From: an uncultured Pelagibacteraceae bacterium
GTDB lineage: Bacteria > Pseudomonadota > Alphaproteobacteria > Pelagibacterales > Pelagibacteraceae
Length of the DNA: 64,000 nt
Assembly (NCBI GenBank): GCA_902566705.1
Contig: CACFJT010000001.1
Coordinates: 62,001 to 126,000 of the forward strand
Reading direction: 5' to 3'
The position numbers were made by a program, and so were the translations under genes. The notes beneath the pieces were generated by a model. That model worked only from the letters and a program-made list of their open reading frames with translations. It was not told where the DNA came from and searched no databases. Each line of letters opens with the position of its first letter. The first letter of the stretch is position 1. Positions 31,772 to 40,794 of this stretch are shown here, in pieces.

Positions 31772-32335
31772 ATGAAAGAAGAAGCAAAATTACAGAATCT
31801 TAGCGATTTTGAGAACAAGTCACTATTAATCGTCGATGACGATAATCCTTTCCGTGAGCGTTTAGCAAGAGCGATGGAAAAGAAAGGATTTGAGGTTTTT
31901 CAAGCTGAGAGTGTACAAAAGGGAGTTGAATCTGTAAAAACTAAAAAACCTGGTTTTGCTGTTGTGGACTTAAGGCTTGCAGATGGTAATGGACTTGAGG
32001 TTGTAAAAGAAATTCAGTCTTCAAATAGTGATAGTAGGATTATAATGTTAACTGGTTATGGAAATATTCCAACTGCAGTAGCTGCGATTAAAGAAGGTGC
32101 TATAGATTATTTAGCTAAACCTGCTGATGCAGAAGATGTTGAAAAAGCGTTATTAGCAGATCCTTCAAAAAAAGCAGCTCCTCCAGAAAATCCTATGTCT
32201 GCAGACAGAGTAAAATGGGAACATATACATAGAGTCTTTGAGTTATGTAACAGGAATGTTTCAGAAACAGCCAGAAGACTTAAAATGCACAGAAGAACTC
32301 TTCAAAGAATTCTTTCCAAAAGATCACCTAGATAA
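31772..32335 (+). CDS. regA: Response regulator of the ActR/RegA/PrrA family
   Basis: This DNA-binding response regulator belongs to the alphaproteobacterial redox-responsive family. The receiver domain starts SLLIVDDDNPFRERLARAMEKKGFEV, with the phosphoacceptor Asp in FAVVDLRLADGNGLEV and the conserved Lys in YLAKPADAEDV. A proline-rich linker (APPENPMSADRVKWEH) leads to a Fis-type helix-turn-helix (NVSETARRLKMHRRTLQRIL). No sensor kinase gene is adjacent, so its partner must lie elsewhere. Possible starts are TTG 31748, ATG 31763 and ATG 31772; I chose the last because the earlier codons (QRPHMRH) add nothing familiar. The 3' end overlaps convergent bioY by 8 nt. Confidence 0.9.
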   Translation: MKEEAKLQNLSDFENKSLLIVDDDNPFRERLARAMEKKGFEVFQAESVQKGVESVKTKKPGFAVVDLRLADGNGLEVVKEIQSSNSDSRIIMLTGYGNIPTAVAAIKEGAIDYLAKPADAEDVEKALLADPSKKAAPPENPMSADRVKWEHIHRVFELCNRNVSETARRLKMHRRTLQRILSKRSPR

Positions 32336-32879
32336 ATTTTTTAATTTTAATTATTTGCTTTGTCAAAACAGCTAAAAGCATAATTTTAAAAATCTCGGCT
32401 AATAAAAATGGTTTTGCACCTAAAGCAAAAATTGGCTTATCCCATCCAATCAGTGTTCCAAGCCAAATTAGACCCAAAATATAGATTGTTGAAGTTGCGA
32501 TAATTAATTTAAATAAAACTATGAAAAAATTATCATCAATCTTTATTTTAGATGCTAAGTAACCAGCTGTTAAAAACCCAATTAAGTAACCCATAGTTGG
32601 TCCAGTAAAGTAAACTAATCCAACACCTTTTTCAGGAGAATTTGAAAATACAGGAAGCCCTGCTATTCCTTCAATTAGATATAGACCAATTGTAGCTAAT
32701 GCAATTTTATGCCCTAAACTTATTCCTAAAAATAATACAACAAATGTTTGCATAGTCATAGGAACTGGATAGAAAGGAATTTTAATTTTTGCTGATATAG
32801 TTAGTGCTATTGAACCAAGAACAATAACAACCAGAGATTTAAATAGTTTAGCTTGCGTGAGATTTTTTGTTAATTCCAT
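32328..32879 (-). CDS. bioY: Biotin transporter BioY (substrate-binding membrane subunit)
   Basis: BioY is the biotin-specific S component of an ECF-type transporter and can work with a shared or dedicated energising module, or alone at low rates. The 183-residue protein is hydrophobic throughout (about six segments). It shows the family pattern KIPFYPVPMTMQTFVVLFLGISLGHKIA, followed by GLYLIEGIAGLPVFS and GPTMGYLIGFLTAGYLA. No bioM or bioN gene is adjacent. The gene suggests uptake rather than synthesis of biotin. Divergent from polA. Confidence 0.93.
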   Translation of the reverse strand: MELTKNLTQAKLFKSLVVIVLGSIALTISAKIKIPFYPVPMTMQTFVVLFLGISLGHKIALATIGLYLIEGIAGLPVFSNSPEKGVGLVYFTGPTMGYLIGFLTAGYLASKIKIDDNFFIVLFKLIIATSTIYILGLIWLGTLIGWDKPIFALGAKPFLLAEIFKIMLLAVLTKQIIKIKKFI

Positions 32880-32993
32880 TGTTAAATAATACTCAAAATA
32901 TAAAAAATAATCTACTTATAATTGTTATAATAATTTAAAGTAAATTTTTATATATACAGAATATGTTATCATTATAATATTTAATAATACTTC

Positions 32994-35768
32994 ATGAATA
33001 AAATTCAAAAAACAGATCATTTTTATTTGATTGATGGTTCTGGTTATATTTTTAGAGCTTATTATGCTTTGCCTCCATTGAGTAGAAAAAGCGATGGACT
33101 TCCAACAGGTGCTGTAAGTGGTTTTTGCAGTATGTTATTTAAATTATTAGAAGATTCAAAATCCAATCAAAACTTGCAAAAACCAACACATTTTGCAGTA
33201 ATATTCGACTCAGCAAGAAAAACTTTCAGAAATGAAATTTATAGTGATTATAAAGCTAATAGATCTGAGGCGCCTGACGATTTAGCTCCACAATTTGAAT
33301 ATATAAGAAAATCAGTCCTGGCATTTAATTTGCCATCTGTGGATCTTCCTAATTATGAAGCAGATGATTTAATAGCTACATATGTTGATCAAATTCTTAA
33401 AAAGGGTGCAAAGGTTACAATTGTTTCATCGGATAAAGATTTAATGCAGCTTTACAAAAAAGGGGTTCGAATTTTTGACCCTATGAAAAATAAATTTATA
33501 ACTGATGATGATGTCGTAAAAAAATTTGGAGTAGATTCCTCAAAAGTTATTGATGTGCAATCTTTAGCAGGAGACAGTAGTGACAATGTACCTGGTGTTC
33601 CAGGTATAGGTATTAAGACCGCTGCAGAGCTTATTAATAAATATGGCACTTTAGAAAACTTGCTAAAATCTGCTCATGAGATTAAGCAAAATAAAAGAAG
33701 AGAAACATTAATTGAGAACAAAGATAAAGCATTAATAAGTAAAAAACTTGTAACACTAGATCACAACTCTCCTGTTGATAGGGAGTTAAGTGAATTTAAA
33801 TTGCAAAATATAGATAAAGATAAATTATATAAATTTTTAAGAGAAATGGAATTTAATAGGTTGTTAAGTTCTGCAATTTCTGCTTATGGAGAACCTGAAC
33901 TAGAAAGTAATAAGATTGAAACTCAAAATCTAGAAAAACAACAAACGGTAAATAACAAAAATTATTATTTAATTAATAGCTTAGATGAAATTGATAAATG
34001 GATAGAGGCGGCAGAAGAAGTTGGTGAAGTCGCTGTAGATACGGAAACCACTTCATTAGATCCTCACCAAGCAGATTTAGTAGGTATTTCTCTTTGCTCT
34101 AAAATTGGTAAAGCATGTTACATACCAGTTGGTCATAAGTCATCCAAGTGTCTTAAAAAAGAAGCAGTAATTAAAAAATTAAAAAAAATATTAGAAGATC
34201 CTAGTATTAAAAAAATAGGTCAAAATATAAAATTTGACTTTATCGTATTTTATAAGTGTGGAATAACACTTTCATCAATGGAAGATACAATGCTGATGTC
34301 TTATGTCTTAGATGCTGGAAAAAATAGACATAATATGGATACTTTATCAGAAATTCATTTGGGACATAAAACTATTTCTTTTAAAGAGATGGTAGGCACA
34401 GGTAAGAAAGAAATTAATTTTAGTGAAGTAGAATTAGATAAAGCAAAAGATTACGCAGCTGAAGATGCTGATGTTACTTTTAGATTATACAAGAAATTTG
34501 TCAAAAATTTAAAATCAGAGAAAATGATCAAAATCTATGAAATTTTTGAAAAGCCATTAATTAAAATTCTTGCATTTATGGAAATAGAAGGAGTTGAAAT
34601 TGACAGTAAGTTTTTAAAATCTCTTTCATCTAAATTTGAAAAAAAAATCCAAAAACTTGAAAAAGAGGTATTTAAAATTTCTAAAAAAGAGTTCAATATC
34701 GCATCTCCAAAGCAATTAGGTGAAATAATTTATAATGACTTGAAAATAGCTGGTTTGAAGAAAACTAAAAAAGGAAGTTTTGCAACAAGTGCAAGTGTTT
34801 TAGAGGATTTAGCTTTTAAGGGTCATGAATTTCCAAAATTAATTTTAGACTGGAGACAAGTTTCAAAATTAAAAAATACTTATTCAGATGCTTTACCTGA
34901 ACATTTAAACCCAAATACAAAAAGAGTTCACACTTCGTTTTTGCTCGCTGCTACAACGACTGGAAGACTAGCATCTAGTGATCCCAACTTACAAAACATA
35001 CCAATTAAATCAGAAGACGGAAAAGATATAAGAAAAGCTTTCACCGCAAAAAAAGGGCACCTATTAATTTCTGCGGATTACAATCAAATTGAGATGAGAA
35101 TTTTAGCAGACCTGGCAGATGTAAAAGAACTGAAAAAAGCTTTTAAAAATAAAGAGGATATTCACTCTTTAACAGCTAGCCAAATATTTAATATTGATAT
35201 CAAAAAAGTTAATCAAGATCACAGACGAAAGGCTAAGGCTATTAATTTTGGAATTATTTATGGAATTTCGCAATATGGATTAGCTAAGCAAATAAATGTT
35301 TCTAACTATGAAGCAGAGGAATTTTTGAATTCATATTTTGCTAAGTTTCCAGAAATTAAAGTTTACATGGATAATACAATTAAATTTTGTAGGAAAAGTG
35401 GATATGTTAACAATATTTTTGGACGAAGATCTCATTTTAATGGAATAAATGACAAAAACTTTAATGTCAGAAATTTTCAAGAACGTGCTGCAATTAATGC
35501 TCCCATTCAAGGTTCTGCTTCTGAAGTAATGAGATTAGCTATGATAAGATTAGATAAGAAATTATCAGTGGAAAAAAATTCTAATTCAAAAATGCTCTTG
35601 CAAATTCATGATGAATTAATTTTTGAAATTCCAAAAAAAGATGAAAAAGTAATGATTAAATTAATTGAGAGAGAAATGACCAGTGTAGCTCAGAGTGATT
35701 ATCATTCTTTTTCAACTCCTTTAACAGTTGATATTAATGTTGGAGATAATTGGGGTATGTTACATTAA
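32994..35768 (+). CDS. polA: DNA polymerase I
   Basis: This repair and Okazaki-fragment-processing polymerase has 924 residues and three domains. A 5'-3' exonuclease domain occupies about 1-300 (LIDGSGYIFRAYYALP, YEADDLIATY, GDSSDNVPGVPGIGIKTA). The 3'-5' exonuclease domain (about 330-510) keeps its acidic residues in AVDTETTSLD, GQNIKFDFIVF and YAAEDADVTF, so proofreading appears intact. The polymerase domain has motif A SADYNQIEMRILA, motif B RRKAKAINFGIIYGIS and motif C QIHDELIFE. A TATAAT at 32973-32978 lies 15 nt before the ATG but no good -35 accompanies it. Confidence 0.97.
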   Translation: MNKIQKTDHFYLIDGSGYIFRAYYALPPLSRKSDGLPTGAVSGFCSMLFKLLEDSKSNQNLQKPTHFAVIFDSARKTFRNEIYSDYKANRSEAPDDLAPQFEYIRKSVLAFNLPSVDLPNYEADDLIATYVDQILKKGAKVTIVSSDKDLMQLYKKGVRIFDPMKNKFITDDDVVKKFGVDSSKVIDVQSLAGDSSDNVPGVPGIGIKTAAELINKYGTLENLLKSAHEIKQNKRRETLIENKDKALISKKLVTLDHNSPVDRELSEFKLQNIDKDKLYKFLREMEFNRLLSSAISAYGEPELESNKIETQNLEKQQTVNNKNYYLINSLDEIDKWIEAAEEVGEVAVDTETTSLDPHQADLVGISLCSKIGKACYIPVGHKSSKCLKKEAVIKKLKKILEDPSIKKIGQNIKFDFIVFYKCGITLSSMEDTMLMSYVLDAGKNRHNMDTLSEIHLGHKTISFKEMVGTGKKEINFSEVELDKAKDYAAEDADVTFRLYKKFVKNLKSEKMIKIYEIFEKPLIKILAFMEIEGVEIDSKFLKSLSSKFEKKIQKLEKEVFKISKKEFNIASPKQLGEIIYNDLKIAGLKKTKKGSFATSASVLEDLAFKGHEFPKLILDWRQVSKLKNTYSDALPEHLNPNTKRVHTSFLLAATTTGRLASSDPNLQNIPIKSEDGKDIRKAFTAKKGHLLISADYNQIEMRILADLADVKELKKAFKNKEDIHSLTASQIFNIDIKKVNQDHRRKAKAINFGIIYGISQYGLAKQINVSNYEAEEFLNSYFAKFPEIKVYMDNTIKFCRKSGYVNNIFGRRSHFNGINDKNFNVRNFQERAAINAPIQGSASEVMRLAMIRLDKKLSVEKNSNSKMLLQIHDELIFEIPKKDEKVMIKLIEREMTSVAQSDYHSFSTPLTVDINVGDNWGMLH

Positions 35769-35818
35769 ATTTATAACATTGCCCAAATTAGGACAATTTA
35801 GTATTTTTAAACTACTTT

Positions 35819-36526
35819 ATGCAAAAACAAACAATAGCTTTAATTGATGATGATAGAAATATTTTAACAAGCTTGAGTATCGCATTGGAAAAAGAGGGAT
35901 TTAAAGTTCAAACATATATTGATGGTGAAAGTGCATTAATCGGTTTAACCAGAATGCCACCTGACTTAGCAGTCATAGATATAAAGATGCCTAAGATGGA
36001 TGGAGAAGAATTACTAAAAAAACTTCGAAAAAAAACTTCTTTACCAGTAATTTTTTTAACATCTAAAGATGATGAAATTGATGAGTTGTTAGGGTTAAAG
36101 CTGGGCGCAGATGATTTTGTAAAAAAATCAGGAGGTTTTTCCATAAAAGTCTTGATTGAAAGAATTAGAGTGCAGTTAAGAAAAAAAGATTCAAATAATA
36201 TTCTAGAGGAAAATAAAAGCTTGATATCTCATGGAAGATTAAAATTAGATCCATCACAACTCGAGTGTGAATGGAATGGAAAACAGTTGCCTGATAAATT
36301 GACGACAACTGAGTTTTTAATTGTTAAAGAATTAGCAAAGAGGCCTGGTATAATTAAAGAAAGAGCTCAGCTTATGGATATAGCTTACAGAGAGGATACA
36401 GATATTGAGGATAGAACTATTGATAGTCACGTAAAACGAATTAGAAAAAAATTTAAAAAAGTAGATCCTGATTTTTCAGCTATTGAAACTAGGTATGGTA
36501 GTGGATATAGATGGAATGTTAGCTAA
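35819..36526 (+). CDS. chvI: Response regulator ChvI (OmpR family)
   Basis: ChvI is the transcriptional regulator of the ChvG-ChvI envelope/acid-stress system in alphaproteobacteria. The 235-residue protein has a receiver domain (ALIDDDRNILTSLSIALEKEGF, phosphoacceptor in LAVIDIKMPKMDGEELL, LGADDFVKKS) and an OmpR-type winged helix ending in RTIDSHVKRIRKKF and ETRYGSGYRW. The VIDIKMPKMDGEELLKKLR stretch matches ChvI. The stop overlaps the ATG of the kinase gene by one base (TAATG). It follows polA by 50 nt. Confidence 0.93.
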   Translation: MQKQTIALIDDDRNILTSLSIALEKEGFKVQTYIDGESALIGLTRMPPDLAVIDIKMPKMDGEELLKKLRKKTSLPVIFLTSKDDEIDELLGLKLGADDFVKKSGGFSIKVLIERIRVQLRKKDSNNILEENKSLISHGRLKLDPSQLECEWNGKQLPDKLTTTEFLIVKELAKRPGIIKERAQLMDIAYREDTDIEDRTIDSHVKRIRKKFKKVDPDFSAIETRYGSGYRWNVS

Positions 36527-38067
36527 TGTTTAGTAAATACTTAAAAACTCTCTCTATATTAAAAAAATTTTTATTTATAAATTTTGTAATTTTTACAATT
36601 ATTGGACTATTTACATTCATATATCTAAATAATATTCAGCCAAGTTTAATAAAAAAAAAATCTCAAAATCACACAAACATTATTAACAACACTATTGATA
36701 ATATTTTAAGGCTAGATGTAAAATTCCAATCTGATGATATTAGAAGATTTTTATTTTCTACGAGGTTTATTTTTCAAAATTTAGATAGAGTAATATTTTT
36801 TGATGATCAACTTAACCTTATTGGAGACACTGATACTTTAGATCTTGATCCAAGATCTTTCTCTACAAGACTTGATAAAATTGAATTTGAAAGTTTAGAT
36901 AATGAGGAAATAGAAAAAACTATTGAGGAAAAAAATATAAAAATTGATGAAAAAAAACCTCTTTCATTCAAAGATATATTAAAAAATTATTCTAGTTCTG
37001 AAAATTTAGGAGATCCTTACACATTTACTCAAGAGGATTTTAATCAATTTAATGTAACAACAATTAAGAATGTTACAAAGAATGAGATTAATCTTGGTTA
37101 TGTAGCTATTACAGAAAATGCTAATGAAATAAAGACTGCTATAGATGAGAGAAAAGCATTTGTAATAAGAACAGCTATATCTGTAGGATTTGTAATATTA
37201 ATTTTTTCTTTTGTGTTAAGCAGATATTTTATTAAACCAATACAAAATCTCGTTGGATATACAATTCGTGTCAAAGAAAAAAGTCAAGTTAAACCAGGTA
37301 TTGAAAATTTAAAAAAAAGAAATGACGAATTAGGACTTTTATCGAATTCTTTAGAGGACATGACGAATGAGCTTCAAAATAGAGTTGCACATGCTGAAAA
37401 TTTTTCTACAGATTTAGTTCATGAAATTAGAAATCCATTAGCATCTTTAAAAAGTGCATCAGAAATTTTACAAGACACAAATGATAGCGAACAAAGAAAT
37501 AGATTATTGAATATACTTAGTCATGACGTTCAAAGAATAGAAAGATTAATTACTGATTATTCGCAAATGTTAAAGGATGAAGTTGCTTTAAGTAAAGAAA
37601 AAATGAAAAAAATTAATATTGAACCTATCATTCAATCTGTTGTTGATGATTACAATAATATTCATCAAGTGAAAAAAGGAATTAAAATTGAATATAAAAA
37701 TGACGGAAAAGATAAATATTTAATTAATGGTATAGAAAACAGAATTGAACAAATCATTGCAAATTTATTAGATAATTCAATATCATTTAGTAAAGATGGT
37801 ACTAATGTTTTTGTTGATGTTTCTGTTAATGGGAAAAATCAAATATCAATCAAAATTATTGATGAGGGACAAGGATTTAAAGAAAAAGACACGTCAAGAA
37901 TATTTAAAAGATTTTACAGTAATAGACCTGAAAAATTTGGAGAACATTCAGGCTTAGGTTTAAATATTGTAAAAAACTTGGTTGAACTCCACGATGGTGA
38001 AATTGTAGCATCTAATCGTATTGATAAAGAAGGAGCAATGATAGAGATAAGATTTCCCAATGTTTAA
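36526..38067 (+). CDS. chvG: Sensor histidine kinase ChvG
   Basis: This inner-membrane kinase is partner to ChvI. The 513-residue protein has a first transmembrane segment at about 15-32 and a periplasmic sensor region to about residue 205. A second membrane segment (AISVGFVILIFSFVLSRYF) is followed by a HAMP linker, an H-box FSTDLVHEIRNPLASLKSASEIL, and a HATPase domain with N box IIANLLDNSISFSKDG and G boxes IDEGQGF and GLGLNIVKNLV. It is shorter than typical rhizobial ChvG (about 570-600). In many relatives chvG is followed by hprK and PTS genes before ahcY; here ahcY follows after 42 nt. Confidence 0.92.
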   Translation: MFSKYLKTLSILKKFLFINFVIFTIIGLFTFIYLNNIQPSLIKKKSQNHTNIINNTIDNILRLDVKFQSDDIRRFLFSTRFIFQNLDRVIFFDDQLNLIGDTDTLDLDPRSFSTRLDKIEFESLDNEEIEKTIEEKNIKIDEKKPLSFKDILKNYSSSENLGDPYTFTQEDFNQFNVTTIKNVTKNEINLGYVAITENANEIKTAIDERKAFVIRTAISVGFVILIFSFVLSRYFIKPIQNLVGYTIRVKEKSQVKPGIENLKKRNDELGLLSNSLEDMTNELQNRVAHAENFSTDLVHEIRNPLASLKSASEILQDTNDSEQRNRLLNILSHDVQRIERLITDYSQMLKDEVALSKEKMKKINIEPIIQSVVDDYNNIHQVKKGIKIEYKNDGKDKYLINGIENRIEQIIANLLDNSISFSKDGTNVFVDVSVNGKNQISIKIIDEGQGFKEKDTSRIFKRFYSNRPEKFGEHSGLGLNIVKNLVELHDGEIVASNRIDKEGAMIEIRFPNV

Positions 38068-38074
38068 TCATATC

Positions 38075-38102
38075 TTGATAAATAAATACTTAGCTGTATA
38101 AA
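38075..38102 (+). promoter_or_regulatory. Promoter of ahcY, predicted to give a leaderless transcript
   Basis: A -35 TTGATA (38075-38080) and a -10 TATAAA (38097-38102) are separated by 16 nt. The ATG of ahcY begins at 38110, 7 nt after the -10 box, so transcription would start at or next to the A of the start codon. No Shine-Dalgarno sequence is present in the short gap, consistent with leaderless translation. Confidence 0.6.
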
Positions 38103-38109
38103 GCTTGCC

Positions 38110-39396
38110 ATGGAAGATTATAAAGTAAAAGACATTGCCCAAGCTGAATTTGGTAGAAAAGAAATATCAATAGCTGAAAGTGAAATGCCTGGTTTAATGG
38201 CATTAAGAGAAGAGTATTCTAAAGAAAAACCATTAAAAGGTGCAAGAATAATTGGATGTCTACATATGACAATTCAAACAGCTGTATTAATTGAAACCTT
38301 AGTTGCGTTAGGCGCTGAAGTGAGATGGTCTTCTTGTAATATTTTTTCAACTCAAGATCATGCAGCTGCAGCCATCGCTAAAGCTGGGATTCCTGTTTAC
38401 GCTTGGAAAGGTGAAACAGAAGAGGAATATTTATGGTGTATTAAACAAACTATATCTGGAAAACCTGACTGGAAGCCTAACATGTTATTAGATGATGGTG
38501 GAGATTTAACAGCTATTATGCACAATGAATATCAGGATTTAATGAAAGATATAAAGGGTGTTTCAGAAGAGACTACCACTGGAATTAAAGCACTAAATAA
38601 AATGGAAAAAGATAAATCCCTTTTAGTTCCAGCAATAAACGTCAATGACTCTGTTACAAAATCAAAATTTGATAATTTATATGGGTGTAGAGAAAGTTTG
38701 GTAGATGGTATTAGAAGAGCTACTGATGTAATGATGTCTGGAAAAATTGCAATTGTTGCAGGTTTTGGAGACGTCGGAAAAGGAAGTGCTGCATCTTTAA
38801 GACAAAGTGGTGCTAGAGTTTTAGTTACTGAGGCAGATCCAATTTGTGCTCTCCAAGCTGCAATGGAAGGTTATGAAGTGGTATTAATGGAGGAGGCTAT
38901 AAGTAGAGCGGATATAGTTGTAACAGCCACAGGTAACAAAGATATTGTTACCGCAGACCATATGAGAGATATGAAGGATAGAGCCATCTTATGTAATATT
39001 GGTCACTTTGATAATGAAATACAAGTTGAAGCTCTTAAGAATTATAAATGGAGTGAAGTAAAACCTCAAGTGCACGAAATAGAGCTGCCTAGTGGTAAAA
39101 GAATTATTCTTTTAGCTGAAGGAAGATTAGTTAATCTTGGTTGTGCAACTGGACATCCAAGTTTTGTAATGAGTGCATCATTTACTAATCAAGTTATTGC
39201 TCAAATAGAACTTTGGCATAATCATAAAAATTATGAAAATAAAGTTTATGTACTTCCAAAACATTTAGATGAAAAAGTAGCAACTTTGCATTTAAAAAAA
39301 GTTGGCGCAAAACTAACAAAATTATCAAAAGAGCAAGCAGATTATATAAGCGTTGGAACAGAAGGTCCTTTCAAACCAGATGCCTATCGCTATTAA
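38110..39396 (+). CDS. ahcY: Adenosylhomocysteinase (S-adenosylhomocysteine hydrolase)
   Basis: AhcY cleaves S-adenosylhomocysteine to adenosine and homocysteine, closing the methylation cycle and relieving product inhibition of methyltransferases. The 428-residue protein includes [32 protein letters not shown], the NAD-binding [12 protein letters not shown], and ends [11 protein letters not shown] to [15 protein letters not shown], the expected C-terminus. The start is immediately after a predicted promoter. The last 17 nt overlap tsaE in another frame. Confidence 0.98.
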   Translation: MEDYKVKDIAQAEFGRKEISIAESEMPGLMALREEYSKEKPLKGARIIGCLHMTIQTAVLIETLVALGAEVRWSSCNIFSTQDHAAAAIAKAGIPVYAWKGETEEEYLWCIKQTISGKPDWKPNMLLDDGGDLTAIMHNEYQDLMKDIKGVSEETTTGIKALNKMEKDKSLLVPAINVNDSVTKSKFDNLYGCRESLVDGIRRATDVMMSGKIAIVAGFGDVGKGSAASLRQSGARVLVTEADPICALQAAMEGYEVVLMEEAISRADIVVTATGNKDIVTADHMRDMKDRAILCNIGHFDNEIQVEALKNYKWSEVKPQVHEIELPSGKRIILLAEGRLVNLGCATGHPSFVMSASFTNQVIAQIELWHNHKNYENKVYVLPKHLDEKVATLHLKKVGAKLTKLSKEQADYISVGTEGPFKPDAYRY

Positions 39397-39829
39397 AGAT
39401 AGCATAATCGATATCACTTCAGAGAAGTTAACCAAAGAATTAGCTAAAGAATTTACAAAATACCTCAAAGGCGGTGAATTTGTTTTTTTATACGGAGAGA
39501 TGGGCGTTGGTAAAACAACCTTTGTTAAATATTTTATAAATGAGTATCAAAAAATAAATGATTTAAAACAAACAGAAATTACAAGCCCTACATTTAGTTT
39601 ATTAAATGAGTATCAGTTGAAAGATATAAGAATAAAACATTATGATTTATTTAGAATTAATAGGAAAGAAGATATCAATAATTTAGATATTTTTGAAAAA
39701 GATAATAAATTAATAACACTTATAGAATGGCCAAAATTGATTGCTGATAAACAAGATATAAAATTTATAACTTTAACATTTAATTATTTAAATGATTTAA
39801 ATGATAGAACTGTAGATATAAAAGTTTAA
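39380..39829 (+). CDS. tsaE: tRNA threonylcarbamoyladenosine biosynthesis ATPase TsaE
   Basis: TsaE is the ATPase that works with TsaB and TsaD to make t6A37 in ANN-decoding tRNAs. From the ATG at 39380 it has 149 residues, with Walker [16 protein letters not shown], the motif [12 protein letters not shown], and IKHYDLFRI with LITLIEWP, all family marks. A longer frame from 39353 adds nine residues inside ahcY and is not needed. It overlaps ahcY by 17 nt and is followed by amgK and murU, the usual alphaproteobacterial order. Confidence 0.94.
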   Translation: MPIAIKDSIIDITSEKLTKELAKEFTKYLKGGEFVFLYGEMGVGKTTFVKYFINEYQKINDLKQTEITSPTFSLLNEYQLKDIRIKHYDLFRINRKEDINNLDIFEKDNKLITLIEWPKLIADKQDIKFITLTFNYLNDLNDRTVDIKV

Positions 39830-39842
39830 ATTAAAACCTATT

Positions 39843-40790
39843 TTGATGAAAAGCTTAGCAAAATTGAAAAAAATAAAAGGTGACGCGTCTTATAGAGAAT
39901 TTTATAGAAACAGAGAAAATAAATCCATTTTTGTAATATCCAAGAAAGAAAAGTTAAAAAATCTTTTAATTTATGATGCGATAAATAAAATTTTAATTAA
40001 AAATAAAATTCTAGCACCAAATCTATTAAGTGAAAATTACATTAGTAATTATATAGAAATAAGTGACTTTGGAGATCAAACTTTATTACAAATTTTAAAA
40101 AACAAAAAAAACGATAAATATGTCATTTTTAAAAAGATAATAAAAATTTTAAATAAAATTCAATTAATAAAAGATAAAAAAGTAAAAAATTTTAAAAATA
40201 AACTATATAAAGTTCAAGAATATAATAACAAAATTTTGTTTGATGAAACTAAACTTTTTTGTGACTGGTACGCACCAAAAAAGTTGTCTAAATCCAAAAG
40301 TATTCAATTTAAAAAAAAATTTAGATTAGAGATAAAAAAATTAGTATCAAAATTAAATTATAAAAATGTTACATTTGTTCATAGAGATTTTCATGTTTCA
40401 AATTTGATGCATTACAATAAAAAAATTGCAGTAATAGATAGTCAAGATGCATTAATTGGTAATAGAGCTTACGATTTAGCATCTTTAATCGATGACGTAA
40501 GATTAAAAACATCCAATGAATTAAAAGACAAAGTATTTAAGTTTTATATTAAAACAAATAAAAAAATTGATTTGAAAAAATTTAAAAAGGATTTTGAAAT
40601 ATTATCTGTTTTAAGGAATTTAAAAATAATTGGTATATTTATGCGTTTAGCTGTTAGAGATAATAAAAAAAAATATCTTAAATTAATTCCCTATGCTTGG
40701 GAAATGATTAATCACAGATTTAAAGAGCAAACTGAATTCAATAATTTGATGTTGCTATTAAAAAATAATTTTCCAAAACTTATAAGGTAG
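39843..40790 (+). CDS. amgK: Aminoglycoside phosphotransferase-fold sugar kinase, AmgK type
   Basis: AmgK phosphorylates the anomeric position of N-acetylmuramate (and GlcNAc), letting recycled wall sugar bypass de novo UDP-MurNAc synthesis. The 315-residue protein has the APH catalytic motif FVHRDFHVSNLMH and the metal-binding Asp in AVIDSQDALIGN followed by RAYDLASLIDD. The N-terminal GDASYREFYR fits the family. It lies directly before the MurU-type nucleotidyltransferase (4 nt gap), the strongest support for the assignment. The gene is strongly Lys/Asn-rich, like other poorly conserved genes here. Confidence 0.86.
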   Translation: MMKSLAKLKKIKGDASYREFYRNRENKSIFVISKKEKLKNLLIYDAINKILIKNKILAPNLLSENYISNYIEISDFGDQTLLQILKNKKNDKYVIFKKIIKILNKIQLIKDKKVKNFKNKLYKVQEYNNKILFDETKLFCDWYAPKKLSKSKSIQFKKKFRLEIKKLVSKLNYKNVTFVHRDFHVSNLMHYNKKIAVIDSQDALIGNRAYDLASLIDDVRLKTSNELKDKVFKFYIKTNKKIDLKKFKKDFEILSVLRNLKIIGIFMRLAVRDNKKKYLKLIPYAWEMINHRFKEQTEFNNLMLLLKNNFPKLIR

Positions 40791-40794
40791 AGTT

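Noticed and set aside
32880-32993. Riboswitch or RNA gene between bioY and polA
   Set aside because: The sequence is plain AT-rich with a lone TATAAT; no stem structure or tRNA-like sequence was seen.
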